A DNA stretch of 64,000 nucleotides from Cryobacterium arcticum. Lineage in GTDB: Bacteria > Actinomycetota > Actinomycetes > Actinomycetales > Microbacteriaceae. Where the stretch lies: contig NZ_CP016282.1 of NCBI RefSeq assembly GCF_001679725.1, positions 4,092,001 through 4,156,000 on the forward strand, given 5' to 3'. The position numbers were made by a program, and so were the translations under genes. Under the pieces are notes generated by a model. That model made no database searches. It saw only the letters and a list, made by a program, of their open reading frames with translations, and was not told where the DNA came from. Positions 32,724 to 42,194 of the stretch are shown piece by piece (position 1 is the stretch's first letter; the number at the start of each line of letters is the position of its first letter).

Positions 32724-33646
32724 CAGGCACGCACCGCCTGGGGCGCCGGGTCGGCGGCGGGGGCATCCTCGGCGTCGTCGGCGTCGGCGGGGCGGCGCAT
32801 CCGGTCGGCCAGGACCCGCACCAGCAGCACCAGCAGGTAGCCGGCCACGAGGACGAGCACGACCGTGGCGCCGCTGGGCAGGTCGATGCCGGCGGTGACC
32901 GACGCTTCGAAGCCGAGCGCAAGGCCCACCCAGGCGCACAGCGCGGCGAAGCCCGCCGCGAGCGGGAAGAGCAGCCAGAGCCGCGCGGTGATCAGCCGGG
33001 CCACGGCGCCGGGCACGATGAGCACGGCGAGCACCAGGAGATTGCCGACGGCGCTGGAGGCGGCCACGACGACCAACGCGATGGCGACGTTGAGCAGCAG
33101 GTCCAGCAGCAGCGGCCGGTAGCCGGCCGCGGCCACGGCGGTGGGGTCGAAGGCGCGGTAGACCTGCTGCTTGAGGGTGAGGCCCACCAGGAGCAGGGCG
33201 AGCGCGCAGATCACCAGGGTCTGCGTGACCTCGGTGGGGGTGACCGTGAGCAGCCGGCCGAAGAGCAGTTGTTCCAGCTGACCGGCATAGTTGGTCTGCC
33301 GCGAGACCACGAGGATGCCGATGCTGAACATCGCCGTGAACACGATCGCGATGGCGGCGCCACCGGAGACCGCGCGCCGGGTGATCAGGGTGAGCACCAC
33401 GGCCGCGAGGACCGCGGCGATCATGGCCCCGAGGAACAGGCCGTCGCGGCCGCCCCAGACGAAGCCGATGGCGATGCCGGGAAAGATCGAGTGGGTGAGC
33501 CCGTCGCTGATGAACTCGAGGCTGCGCAGGTTGACCAGCACCCCCACGATGCCGGCGACGAGGCTGAGCGCGAGCAGCACCACAAGTGCCCGCGCCATGA
33601 AGGGGAGTGAGAACGCGGTGAAGAGCGGGCCAAGCAGGTCGATCAT
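32723..33646 (-). CDS. znuB: Zinc ABC transporter permease (ZnuB type), first copy
   Basis: 307 residues, ABC-3 family with about eight helices. [20 protein letters not shown] and [20 protein letters not shown] match the family opening. [15 protein letters not shown] is the coupling region. A charged C-terminal tail ([16 protein letters not shown]) extends about 25 residues beyond the last helix. The ATG at 33646 directly abuts the znuC stop with no gap. Sequence differs enough from the downstream copy to be an old duplication, not a recent one. Confidence 0.9.
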   Translation of the reverse strand: MIDLLGPLFTAFSLPFMARALVVLLALSLVAGIVGVLVNLRSLEFISDGLTHSIFPGIAIGFVWGGRDGLFLGAMIAAVLAAVVLTLITRRAVSGGAAIAIVFTAMFSIGILVVSRQTNYAGQLEQLLFGRLLTVTPTEVTQTLVICALALLLVGLTLKQQVYRAFDPTAVAAAGYRPLLLDLLLNVAIALVVVAASSAVGNLLVLAVLIVPGAVARLITARLWLLFPLAAGFAALCAWVGLALGFEASVTAGIDLPSGATVVLVLVAGYLLVLLVRVLADRMRRPADADDAEDAPAADPAPQAVRA

Positions 33647-34438
33647 TCAGTGGCCCTCGTGGCCGGGGATGACCAGGGTGTGCTGGTCCATCTCGACGCC
33701 CACCTCGTGGAAGGTGCGCTGCACGTTCTCCAGGGTGAGCACGCTCTCGCGCGGTCCGAACGCCACCTGGGTTCCGTTGAGCAGCAGCACGCGTTCGCAG
33801 ACAGCGCGGGCCAGTTCGAGGTCGTGGGTGGAGACCAGCACGCCAACGCCGTCGGCCTTGAGCCTCTCGACGGTGCCCACGAGGGCGTCGCGGTTGGACT
33901 GGTCGAGCCCGTTGAACGGCTCGTCGAGCAGCAGCAGACGGGGGCCGGCGGCCACGGCGCGGGCGAGCAGCCCCCGCTGCTGCTGACCGCCGGAGAGTTC
34001 CCCGAACCGGGTCTTGGCGCGATGAGCGAGCCCCACCGTCTCCAGTGCGGCAGCCACGGCTGCGCGGTCTTTCTTCCCCGGCAGCCGCAGCCAGCCGAGT
34101 TGGCGGTAGCGGCCCATCATGACGACCTGCTCGAGCGTCACCGGGAATTCCGGGTCGAGTTCGTCGGTCTGCGGCACGTAGCCGATGCTGCCGGCCGGCG
34201 CGGTGTCCTGGCCGAGCACCTCGACGGTGCCGCTGGTGCGGTGGATCAGGCCCAGGATGCCCTTGAGCAGCGTGGACTTGCCCGACCCGTTCGGGCCGAT
34301 CAGGGCGATGGCCTCACCGGCATGGAGGTCGAAGTCCATGCCGGTGAGGGCGGGAGTATGCGCGTAGGCGAACGAAGCCCCGGAGACTCGGAGGGCGAGC
34401 GGAGCGGGCATCCGCTGCTGAGAAGGGTTCTCGTTCAC
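33647..34438 (-). CDS. znuC: Zinc ABC transporter ATP-binding protein
   Basis: 263 residues from GTG 34438. Walker A is LIGPNGSGKSTLLKG, the Q-loop is in GYVPQTDELD, the signature is LSGGQQQRGLLARA, Walker B is RLLLLDEPFNGLD and the switch is VSTHDLELA. This is the ZnuC/MntB ATPase type. The gene starts 7 bases after znuA and abuts the first permease. The C-terminus has a His-rich end (QHTLVIPGHEGH), perhaps metal-sensitive. Confidence 0.93.
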   Translation of the reverse strand: MNENPSQQRMPAPLALRVSGASFAYAHTPALTGMDFDLHAGEAIALIGPNGSGKSTLLKGILGLIHRTSGTVEVLGQDTAPAGSIGYVPQTDELDPEFPVTLEQVVMMGRYRQLGWLRLPGKKDRAAVAAALETVGLAHRAKTRFGELSGGQQQRGLLARAVAAGPRLLLLDEPFNGLDQSNRDALVGTVERLKADGVGVLVSTHDLELARAVCERVLLLNGTQVAFGPRESVLTLENVQRTFHEVGVEMDQHTLVIPGHEGH

Positions 34439-34445
34439 TCGTCAA

Positions 34446-35465
34446 CTATTGCAGGTCGGCGGGCACGGCGCTGGGCGTCACACCCCAAGATTCGAGGATC
34501 AAGCGCACATTGTGCAGCTGGGAGGTGATGTAGGTGGCGCCGTCGCTGTCCGCCGGGCCGAGGGAGTCGCCGTACAGGGCGTCCTCGCCGGAGTACACCG
34601 TGACGCCGGCCTCGCTCGCGATGGTGTCGGCGGCCTTGGGGTTGATGGAGGCCTCGGAGAAGACGGCCTTGACCCCGGTGGCCTTGATCGCGGCGACAAG
34701 AGTGTCGATCTCGGCGGCGCTCGGTTCGGCGTTGTCGTCGAAGCTCGGGATGACACTGCCGACGTAGGTGATGCCGTAGGCGGCCGTGAAGTAGCCGAAC
34801 GCGTCGTGGTTGCTCACGAGCAGGCGCTCGGCGGCGGGCACGGCGTCGATGTTCTCCCGGATCCAGCCGTCGAGCTCGGCGAGCTGCCCGGTGTAGGCGG
34901 CCTTGTTGGTTTCGAACGCGGCGGCGTGGGTGCTGCTCGCGGCGGCGAGACCGTCGGCGATGGTGCCGGCCATGGCCTCGGCGTTGCTGACGTCGGTCCA
35001 GATGTGCGGGTTGCCGCCGGCGTGGTCGTGCTCGGCGTCATCCGTGTGGGTCTCAGTGGCGTCTTCGTCCTCGTGGCCGGCCTCGCCGTCCAGGATGGTG
35101 ATGCCCTCGTCGGAATCGATGGTGACGCCGTCGAAGCCGGAGGCGGCGATCGCGTCGTCGAGCCATTCCTCCAGGCCGACCCCGTTGATCACGAGCACGT
35201 CGGCCTCGCCGAGCGCGGTGAGGTCGGCGACCGACGGGTCGTAGCTGTGGGCGCTCTGGTTGGGCTGGATCAGCTGGGTGACGGTCACGCCCGCGGTGTC
35301 CCCGACGATGTTGCGGGTGAGGTCGGCGATCTGGGTGGTCGTGGCGACGACCTTGAGGTCGCCGTCCGTCCCGGCGGAAGCTGCGGGGGTCGAGGTGGAG
35401 CAGCCGGCCAGCACGAGGACGGCCGAGACGGCCAGGGCGGGGAGCAGGAGTTTGGGGGTCTTCAC
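34446..35465 (-). CDS. znuA: Zinc ABC transporter substrate-binding lipoprotein
   Basis: 339 residues from GTG 35465. Signal peptide ends in lipobox VLAGCSTS. The cluster A-I fold is shown by VVATTTQIADLTRNIVGD, the first metal ligand His in QSAHSYDP, HIWTDVSNAEAM for the second, LLVSNHDAFGYF for the third and VFSEASINPK for the last. A His/Asp/Glu-rich loop (about 130-155, HEDEDATETHTDDAEHDHAG) is the hallmark of zinc-specific members. It is the first gene of the operon. The start falls at the predicted transcription start, so the mRNA may be leaderless. Confidence 0.94.
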   Translation of the reverse strand: MKTPKLLLPALAVSAVLVLAGCSTSTPAASAGTDGDLKVVATTTQIADLTRNIVGDTAGVTVTQLIQPNQSAHSYDPSVADLTALGEADVLVINGVGLEEWLDDAIAASGFDGVTIDSDEGITILDGEAGHEDEDATETHTDDAEHDHAGGNPHIWTDVSNAEAMAGTIADGLAAASSTHAAAFETNKAAYTGQLAELDGWIRENIDAVPAAERLLVSNHDAFGYFTAAYGITYVGSVIPSFDDNAEPSAAEIDTLVAAIKATGVKAVFSEASINPKAADTIASEAGVTVYSGEDALYGDSLGPADSDGATYITSQLHNVRLILESWGVTPSAVPADLQ

Positions 35466-35472
35466 TTGGGAA

Positions 35473-35501
35473 ACGGTACGCCTAATGATAATGATTGTCA
35501 A
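35473..35501 (-). promoter_or_regulatory. znuA promoter with overlapping Zur box
   Basis: On the minus strand, TTGACA (35501-35496), a 17-bp spacer and TACCGT (35478-35473), with the GTG start 7 bases further on. Overlapping the -35 and spacer is TGATAATGATTGTCA as read on the plus strand (35486-35500), a 7-1-7 inverted repeat with 6 of 7 pairs, matching the actinobacterial Zur box pattern TGAAAATCATTTTCA closely. It is bracketed by CCTAATG (35481-35487) and CATTAGG (35505-35511). Zur with zinc would block polymerase here. Confidence 0.8.
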
Positions 35502-35516
35502 AACCATTAGGGCAGG

Positions 35517-36236
35517 TCAGAGATGCCGCAGATACCGCTCCGGCGCGTCGAGGAAGCTGGCCCAGTTGGTGACCAGATCGAGGTCCCGCCAGGCCGTCTC
35601 GCGCAGGCCCCAGTCGCCCACCTCGAGAATCCGGGCGCCGGGCAAGGCTGCCAGCAGCGGAGAGTGGGTCGACATGATCACCTGCGAGCCGCCCGCCGCG
35701 AGCAGGTCCTTGAGGTGCCCGAGCAGGGCGAGGCAGCCCGAGAAGGAGAGGGCGGACTCGGGTTCGTCGAGCACCCAGAGCCCGCGACCACGGAACCTGT
35801 CGATGGCCAGCTCGAGGAACGATTCTCCGTGCGAGATCTCATGGAAGCGCGGTTCCGGCCGGCTGCCCGGATTCTGCTCGAGATAGGTGAAGAAGCCGTG
35901 CATCGTCTCGGCGCGCAGGAAGTAGCCGTGCCGGGTGGCGCCGCCGGTGCGCACCAGGCGCAGGTGGTCGTGCAGGGCTGACTCGCTCGGCCGGGTGGAG
36001 TTGCGGGCCCCGGTCGAGCCACCCTCCGGTGAGAGCCCCCAGGCCAGGGCGATGGCCTCCACCAGGGTGGACTTGCCGGCGCCGTTCTCGCCCACGAAGA
36101 CCGTGGCCGCGCCCAGGTCGAGGCCATCCGTCAGCAGCTGGGTCACGGGCGGCAGTGTGGCGGGCCACACGTCCCGGTCCAGCGGATGCTGCGGATCCTC
36201 CTCGACCCGGCGCAGGGGGGGTGTCTCGAAGGCCAT
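35517..36236 (-). CDS. AAA-family ATPase (COG3910-like predicted ATPase)
   Basis: 239 residues. Walker A is VFVGENGAGKSTLVEAIAL (about 47-65), Walker B is LWVLDEPESALSFSG, and a switch histidine is in IMSTHSPLLAALPG. A short signature-like ISHGESFLELAI lies before Walker B. The layout is ABC-like but with no transporter partner; the relatives are predicted soluble ATPases. GGGAGG precedes ATG 36236. Its stop lies 51 bases from the znuA start, just outside the Zur site; it is probably not in the znu operon. Function unknown. Confidence 0.8.
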   Translation of the reverse strand: MAFETPPLRRVEEDPQHPLDRDVWPATLPPVTQLLTDGLDLGAATVFVGENGAGKSTLVEAIALAWGLSPEGGSTGARNSTRPSESALHDHLRLVRTGGATRHGYFLRAETMHGFFTYLEQNPGSRPEPRFHEISHGESFLELAIDRFRGRGLWVLDEPESALSFSGCLALLGHLKDLLAAGGSQVIMSTHSPLLAALPGARILEVGDWGLRETAWRDLDLVTNWASFLDAPERYLRHL

Positions 36237-36311
36237 GCCCCATCCTCCCGCGCCGGGTGGTGATCCGCGCCGTGATCTGTCCGATCGGGTCGTTCCCGAG
36301 ACGCGCCGTAT

Positions 36312-36427
36312 ATCCCCCTCAGCCTTCCCGAAGGGGCAGTTTGCGGCAGCTCGGCGCACAGTGCCTCGGCGACTAGCGGCAAACATCCCTCTCAACTCTC
36401 GGCAGAGGGGTGCTTGCGGCGACTCGC
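36312..36427. repeat. Pair of imperfect ~43-bp direct repeats, each able to fold
   Basis: Copy 1 (36312-36354) and copy 2 (36385-36427) share ATCCCYCTCA at the start, AGGGG in the middle and TTGCGGC near the end. Copy 2 contains a 6-bp stem (CCCTCT with AGAGGG); copy 1 contains CCTT-CCCG-AAGG. They occupy the 312-bp divergent gap between the AAA ATPase and the GNAT gene. I see no gene here. Confidence 0.5.
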
Positions 36428-36548
36428 GGTGGCTACGCGCGGGCTCTACTCTGTTGCAATGAGAGTACGGGCCGGGAAGGCCGGCGCCACGTGGGCCGGG
36501 TGCCTGCCCACGCCCGCCGGCTCGGGTCGCGCCCGCAAGGCCAAGCAA

Positions 36549-37106
36549 ATGGCGCAAGCCGCTCCGGCGGCGGTGCTGCGACCGTGGCGCATCGATGACG
36601 CCGTCGACCTGCAACGGGCCTTCGTCGTCAGCGGCGACCTCGCCGCGCAGCTCGGTGCCGTGGAGTTGTCCACCCTGGCCCGTTGCCAGAGCTTCATCGC
36701 CGACAACCTCGCCACCGGCACGGTGTCCCGGCAGAATTTCGCCATCACCCTCGACGGCATCGCGGTGGGCAATGTCGGGGTGGGCAGCATGGAGCATCGG
36801 CACGGAACCGGCTGGGTCTACTACTGGGTCTCCGCCGAGGCGCGGGGGCGGGGCCTGGCGACCCTCGCGCTGGTGTCCATCTCCGACTGGGCCTTCACCG
36901 AGCAGGGGCTGCACCGGCTCGAGCTGGGCCACCGCACCAACAACCCGGCGTCCTGCCGGGTTGCGACCAAGGCCGGGTTCGCTACCGAGGGCATCGAGCG
37001 GCAGAAGCTGAAATACGGCACCGAACGCTTCGACGTCGAAACCCACGCCAGGCTCCGCACGGATGCGCCCCCACAGCTGCGCCCGCTGCCCACATACACG
37101 ACCTAG
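36549..37106 (+). CDS. GNAT family N-acetyltransferase (RimJ/RimL-like)
   Basis: 185 residues from ATG 36549. The domain begins VLRPWRIDDAVDLQRAF and shows GWVYYWVSAEARGRGLATLAL, whose RGRGLA binds acetyl-CoA, then NNPASCRVATKAGFATEG, the RimJ/L signature near the end. It should acetylate a protein N-terminus or a small amine. An in-frame ATG at 36459 would add 30 basic low-complexity residues; that start follows a TACTCT and could be leaderless, so the start is unsure. Confidence 0.85.
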   Translation: MAQAAPAAVLRPWRIDDAVDLQRAFVVSGDLAAQLGAVELSTLARCQSFIADNLATGTVSRQNFAITLDGIAVGNVGVGSMEHRHGTGWVYYWVSAEARGRGLATLALVSISDWAFTEQGLHRLELGHRTNNPASCRVATKAGFATEGIERQKLKYGTERFDVETHARLRTDAPPQLRPLPTYTT

Positions 37107-37175
37107 GACGGGTCCATGCCGCTCGACTCCCGCGCCGCCCCGGCACGCCGGCCGCACAACCTGGCGGACTGACCG

Positions 37176-37961
37176 ATGGCGCGGCGCATGGCACCTCCAG
37201 CCGACATCGTCGACCGGCTGCGGGCCGCCGGCTGCGTCTTCGCCGAGGAGGAGGCCGGGCTCCTCGCGGCGGCGGCCGGCACGCCCGCCGAACTGGACGA
37301 GCTGGTGGCGAGACGGGTGTCGGGCCTGCCTCTCGAACAGGTGCTCGGCTGGGCGGAGTTCTACGGGCTCCGCATCATCCTGCGCCCCGGGGTGTTCGTG
37401 CCGCGGCGCCGCACGGGCCTGCTCGTGCGGGAAGCGGCCCGGCTCGCGCGCCCACACAGCCTGGTGCTCGACGTCTGCTGCGGATCCGGCGCGGTCGGCA
37501 CCGCCCTGCTCGCCGGAGATGCGTCGCTGCGGCTGTTCGCGACCGACATCGACCCGGCCGCTGCCGTGTGCGCCCGCCTGAACGTGAGCCCACTGGGTGG
37601 TGAGGTGCTCACCGGCGACCTGTTCGGCCCGCTCCCGGCCGAGCTGCGCGGCCAGGTCGACCTCGTCGTGGCCAACGCGCCCTATGTGCCCACCGAGGCG
37701 ATCGAGCGGATGCCGCCGGAGGCCCGGCTGCACGAGGCCCGGGTGGCCCTGGACGGCGGGGCCGACGGCCTCGAGGTGCAGGGCCGGATCGCCGCCGCCG
37801 CACCCGAGTGGCTGGCACCCGGCGGGCATCTGCTCGTGGAGACCAGTGCCGCCCAGGCGCCGCACACCGCGGCGCTCTTCAGCCGGCACGGCTTGCTGCC
37901 CCGGATCCGGCGGTCAGCCGCGCTGGACGCCACCGTCGTGATCGGGGCGGCGCCCGCCTAG
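37176..37961 (+). CDS. HemK/PrmC-like protein N5-glutamine methyltransferase
   Basis: 261 residues. The N-terminal helical domain (about 8-60) ends LPLEQVLGWAEFYGLRIILRPGVFVPRRRT (in the family an Rxx and PRpeT-like segment). The SAM motif I is VLDVCCGSGAVGTAL. The catalytic NPPY motif reads NAPY here (VVANAPYVPTEAI), with ARVALDGGADGLEV after it as in PrmC. It may be the second, divergent PrmC of actinobacteria; the proline-to-alanine change in NPPY leaves Asn and Tyr in place. Target unproven. Start could be ATG 37176 or 37188. Confidence 0.8.
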   Translation: MARRMAPPADIVDRLRAAGCVFAEEEAGLLAAAAGTPAELDELVARRVSGLPLEQVLGWAEFYGLRIILRPGVFVPRRRTGLLVREAARLARPHSLVLDVCCGSGAVGTALLAGDASLRLFATDIDPAAAVCARLNVSPLGGEVLTGDLFGPLPAELRGQVDLVVANAPYVPTEAIERMPPEARLHEARVALDGGADGLEVQGRIAAAAPEWLAPGGHLLVETSAAQAPHTAALFSRHGLLPRIRRSAALDATVVIGAAPA

Positions 37962-37984
37962 CCGACGGGGCTCCCGAGGCCTGC

Positions 37985-38554
37985 TCAGGGTGCCGGCGTC
38001 AGGCCCGCCACGATACCCTGCACCAAGGCCAGGACCGTGGCCTCATCGACCGGGTCGTAGAGCAGTTGGCCGGCCAACCCAGCGGCGAACGCGAGCACCG
38101 CCCGGGCCAGGCTCTCGCCATCCACGCCCGGGTGCAGCTCGCCCTCGTGCCGGGCCCGGCCGGCCAGCCGCGCGAGGTTGCCGCGCAGCTCGGCGTCCCA
38201 GCCGGCCAGAGAAACCGCGAGCTCTGGGTCGAACGGCGCCCGGTCCGACACCGCCACACCGACCAGACAGGCACTGCGGCGCGCGTCGTCGAGCGGCAGG
38301 GTGGCCATCACGAGCTCCACCAGCCAGGAGCGCAGGGTAGGCCGACCGGGGTCGACACTGAGGCGCACGGCGATGGATGACTGCGCGTAGGCCAATGTGG
38401 CGCGGACGAGCGCGTCCTTGGTGGGAAAGGTCTTCTGCACCGCGCCGAGCGACCAGCCCGACTCCGCCGCGACCGAGCGGAAGGTCACGGCCGGCAGGCC
38501 CCCGACGGTCACCAGGCGCAGAGCCGCGGCCGCGAGTTCATCCGTGCGGTCCAT
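37985..38554 (-). CDS. TetR-family transcriptional regulator
   Basis: 189 residues. N-terminal helix-turn-helix (about 5-50): DELAAAALRLVTVGGLPAVTF, then RSVAAESGWSLGAVQKTFPTKDALV, the TetR signature. The C-terminal domain (about 75-185) is helical with SACLVGVAVSDRAPFDPEL, a TetR_C-like ligand domain. GGGAGG precedes ATG 38554. It diverges from a CPBP protease across 124 bp that hold two perfect palindromic sites, so it should repress both genes. Confidence 0.9.
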   Translation of the reverse strand: MDRTDELAAAALRLVTVGGLPAVTFRSVAAESGWSLGAVQKTFPTKDALVRATLAYAQSSIAVRLSVDPGRPTLRSWLVELVMATLPLDDARRSACLVGVAVSDRAPFDPELAVSLAGWDAELRGNLARLAGRARHEGELHPGVDGESLARAVLAFAAGLAGQLLYDPVDEATVLALVQGIVAGLTPAP

Positions 38555-38597
38555 GCTGCCCTCCCTTTGTGGGTGTTCGTGGTGCTCGACAAACCTA

Positions 38598-38632
38598 GAA
38601 TACAGTCGTATTCTCTGAATACAAGCGTATTC
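38598..38632. promoter_or_regulatory. Twin 16-bp TetR-type operators
   Basis: GAATACAGTCGTATTC (38598-38613) and GAATACAAGCGTATTC (38617-38632) have identical GAATAC/GTATTC arms around different 4-base centres. Their centres are 19 bp apart, close to two turns. Located between the divergent TetR and CPBP genes. This matches the operator layout of TetR-type autoregulated pairs; binding is inferred. Confidence 0.8.
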
Positions 38633-38678
38633 ACGTTGCGCATCCTTCATAGCGGATGCCGAACACCAGGAGGACCCC

Positions 38679-39482
38679 GTGCCCAGCCGCCCGATCACCA
38701 GCCCACATCCGGTCGCGACGGTGGTCGTGACCACCGCCATGCTCATCCTGCTGCTCGGGCTGGGCGGCACGGTGATCTACCTGACCGGACTGCCGCTGGA
38801 TTCGCCGGTGGCGCTGGTGTTCGCTCCGATCGCTGTGGGCCTGGTGATCTGGGCGAGCGTGACCCGGCGGTGGGGGACACTCGGCTTCGGACGGCCCCGG
38901 GTGCGCGGCAACCGGGCGGCGTGGCGGCTGGTGCTGCTTCCGCTGCTCGCGGTGTTCCTGCTGGTTCTGGCGTCCACCGGCGGCGCGGCCGAACAGAGCG
39001 CAGGGGCCTGGCTGGGGCTGATCGGCTTCGTGGCTCTGGTGGGTTTCGTGGAAGAGACGCTATTCCGCTCGGTGTTCCTCCGGCTGCTCGCCCCCACAGG
39101 CCCCCGCACGGCCGTGCTCGTCTCGACCGCCGCGTTCGCCCTGGCACACGCCGTGAACCTGCTTGGCGGCCAGGACCTGCTCAGCACCCTCGGCCAGATC
39201 GGCTTCGCCGCCGCGTACGGGCTCTTCGCGGCCTGCGCGTTCCTGCGCACCGGCAGCATCTGGGCCTTGGTGGTCTTCCACGCGCTGTTCGACCTGGTGC
39301 AACTCAGCAGTGTGAGGCAGACCGCATCCCTGATGGATGCCGTGATCACGGTCATCCTGTTGGCCGGCGCCGTCTGGTTGTGGGTGGGCATCCGCCAGAG
39401 CGGTGCAACGCAGAGTCCCGCAACGGATACCGGGACTGCCGACCGGAGCGCCGCACTCGGAGCCCTGCCGCCGGTTCGGTGA
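38679..39482 (+). CDS. CPBP-family intramembrane glutamic endopeptidase
   Basis: 267 residues with about eight helices. The Abi/CAAX motifs are present: motif 1 VEETLFRSVFLRLL (EExxxR), motif 2 FALAHAVN and motif 3 FHALFDLV. These supply the catalytic Glu and two His of intramembrane glutamic proteases. Relatives process prenylated proteins or act in bacteriocin self-immunity. The GTG at 38679 has AGGAGG 5 bases upstream. It diverges from its likely repressor, the TetR gene. Confidence 0.88.
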   Translation: MPSRPITSPHPVATVVVTTAMLILLLGLGGTVIYLTGLPLDSPVALVFAPIAVGLVIWASVTRRWGTLGFGRPRVRGNRAAWRLVLLPLLAVFLLVLASTGGAAEQSAGAWLGLIGFVALVGFVEETLFRSVFLRLLAPTGPRTAVLVSTAAFALAHAVNLLGGQDLLSTLGQIGFAAAYGLFAACAFLRTGSIWALVVFHALFDLVQLSSVRQTASLMDAVITVILLAGAVWLWVGIRQSGATQSPATDTGTADRSAALGALPPVR

Positions 39483-39537
39483 CGCTCGCCGGTCGCTGAG
39501 CGAGCGGGAGTACGCCACCCGCGACGGTCTCCGCGCG

Positions 39538-39605
39538 TCACTGCACCTCGTATGGCCCAATGCACCAGCTATAGCTGGTGCATTGGGCCATACGAGGTGC
39601 AGTGA
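39538..39605. repeat. Perfect 68-bp palindrome, copy B of the intergenic family
   Basis: A perfect palindrome with 34-base arms and no spacer, centred between 39571 and 39572 (AGCTA|TAGCT). It lies between the convergent CPBP and E2 genes (39482/39670). No T-run flanks it. The arm section 39577-39602 matches copy A at 20 of 26 positions and keeps GCCATACG exactly. As DNA it could extrude a cruciform; as RNA it forms the same hairpin from both strands. Confidence 0.9.
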
Positions 39606-39669
39606 GCGTTGCGGCGCGGCAGGAGCACGACGCGCGAGGCGCCTGCCGCCCGACGGACGAACCCGGCGG

Positions 39670-41154
<1,485 letters not shown>

Positions 41155-41180
41155 GGGGTGCCTTTCGGGCAGGGGGACGG

Positions 41181-42194
41181 TTAGTAGGCGAGCGAGCGGT
41201 CGACGGCTTCGAGCACCCGGTCGGGGCTGGGCAGGAAGTGCGTCTCCACCGCGGCAGGCGGGAACGGGGTGTCGAAGCCGGACACCCGCAACACCGGCGC
41301 CTCGAGCGAGTAGAACGCCCGCTCGGTGACGGTGGCGGCGATCTCGGAGCCGACGCTGACGAAGCCGGCGGCCTCCTGTGCCACGACGAGGTGGCCGGTC
41401 TTATGCACCGACTCGAGAATCGGCGCGTAGTCGATCGGTGAGATCGAGCGCAGGTCGATGACCTCGAGGTGGATGCCCTCGGCGGCGGCCAGGTCGGCGG
41501 CCTGCAGCAGCACGCTCACCATGGCGCCGTGACCGACAACCGTGACGCTCGTTCCGGTGCGCACCACCTTGGCGGCGTGCAGCGGGGTGCCGGCGCCGGT
41601 GAAGTCCACCTCGCTCTTGGGCCAGTAGCGGCTCTTGGGTTCGAAGAAGATCACCGGGTCGTTCGAGGCGATCGCTTCGCGCATCATCCAGTACGCGTCG
41701 TGCGAGTTGGACGGGCTCACCACGCGCAGACCCGGGGTGTGCGCGAAGTACGCCTCCGGGCTCTCCTGGTGGTGTTCGATCGAGCCGATGTGGCCGCCGT
41801 AGGGGATCCGCACGACGACGGGCATGGTGACGCCGCCCTCGTGGCGGTTGCGCATCCGGGCCAGCTGGCTGGTGATCTGGTCGAAGCCGGGGAAGACGAA
41901 GCCGTCGAACTGGATCTCGCAGACCGGCCGGTAGCCGCGCATGGCCAGGCCGATGGCGGTGCCGATGATGCCGGACTCGGCCAGCGGGGTGTCGAGCACC
42001 CGCTTCTCGCCGAATTCGGCGTGCAGCCCCTCGGTGACCCGGAAGACGCCGCCGAGCGGGCCGATGTCCTCGCCCATCATGAGCACCTTGGGGTCGTCGA
42101 GCATCGCCTGGCGCAGGCCCTGGTTGAGGGCCTTGGCCATCGGCAGGTTCGCGCTCGTGGGCGCGGCCGTGGTCACAGTGTCCTGCGTGGTCAT
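41181..42194 (-). CDS. bkdB: 2-oxoacid dehydrogenase E1 beta subunit
   Basis: 337 residues. Transketolase-like domain: [27 protein letters not shown] opens in pieces typical of E1-beta, and [30 protein letters not shown] follows with the TPP-contact Glu. The C-terminal domain has [18 protein letters not shown]. Its ATG shares a base with the E1-alpha stop (TGATG), so the alpha2beta2 heterotetramer subunits are coupled. Located 26 bp upstream of the E2 gene. Confidence 0.93.
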   Translation of the reverse strand: MTTQDTVTTAAPTSANLPMAKALNQGLRQAMLDDPKVLMMGEDIGPLGGVFRVTEGLHAEFGEKRVLDTPLAESGIIGTAIGLAMRGYRPVCEIQFDGFVFPGFDQITSQLARMRNRHEGGVTMPVVVRIPYGGHIGSIEHHQESPEAYFAHTPGLRVVSPSNSHDAYWMMREAIASNDPVIFFEPKSRYWPKSEVDFTGAGTPLHAAKVVRTGTSVTVVGHGAMVSVLLQAADLAAAEGIHLEVIDLRSISPIDYAPILESVHKTGHLVVAQEAAGFVSVGSEIAATVTERAFYSLEAPVLRVSGFDTPFPPAAVETHFLPSPDRVLEAVDRSLAY

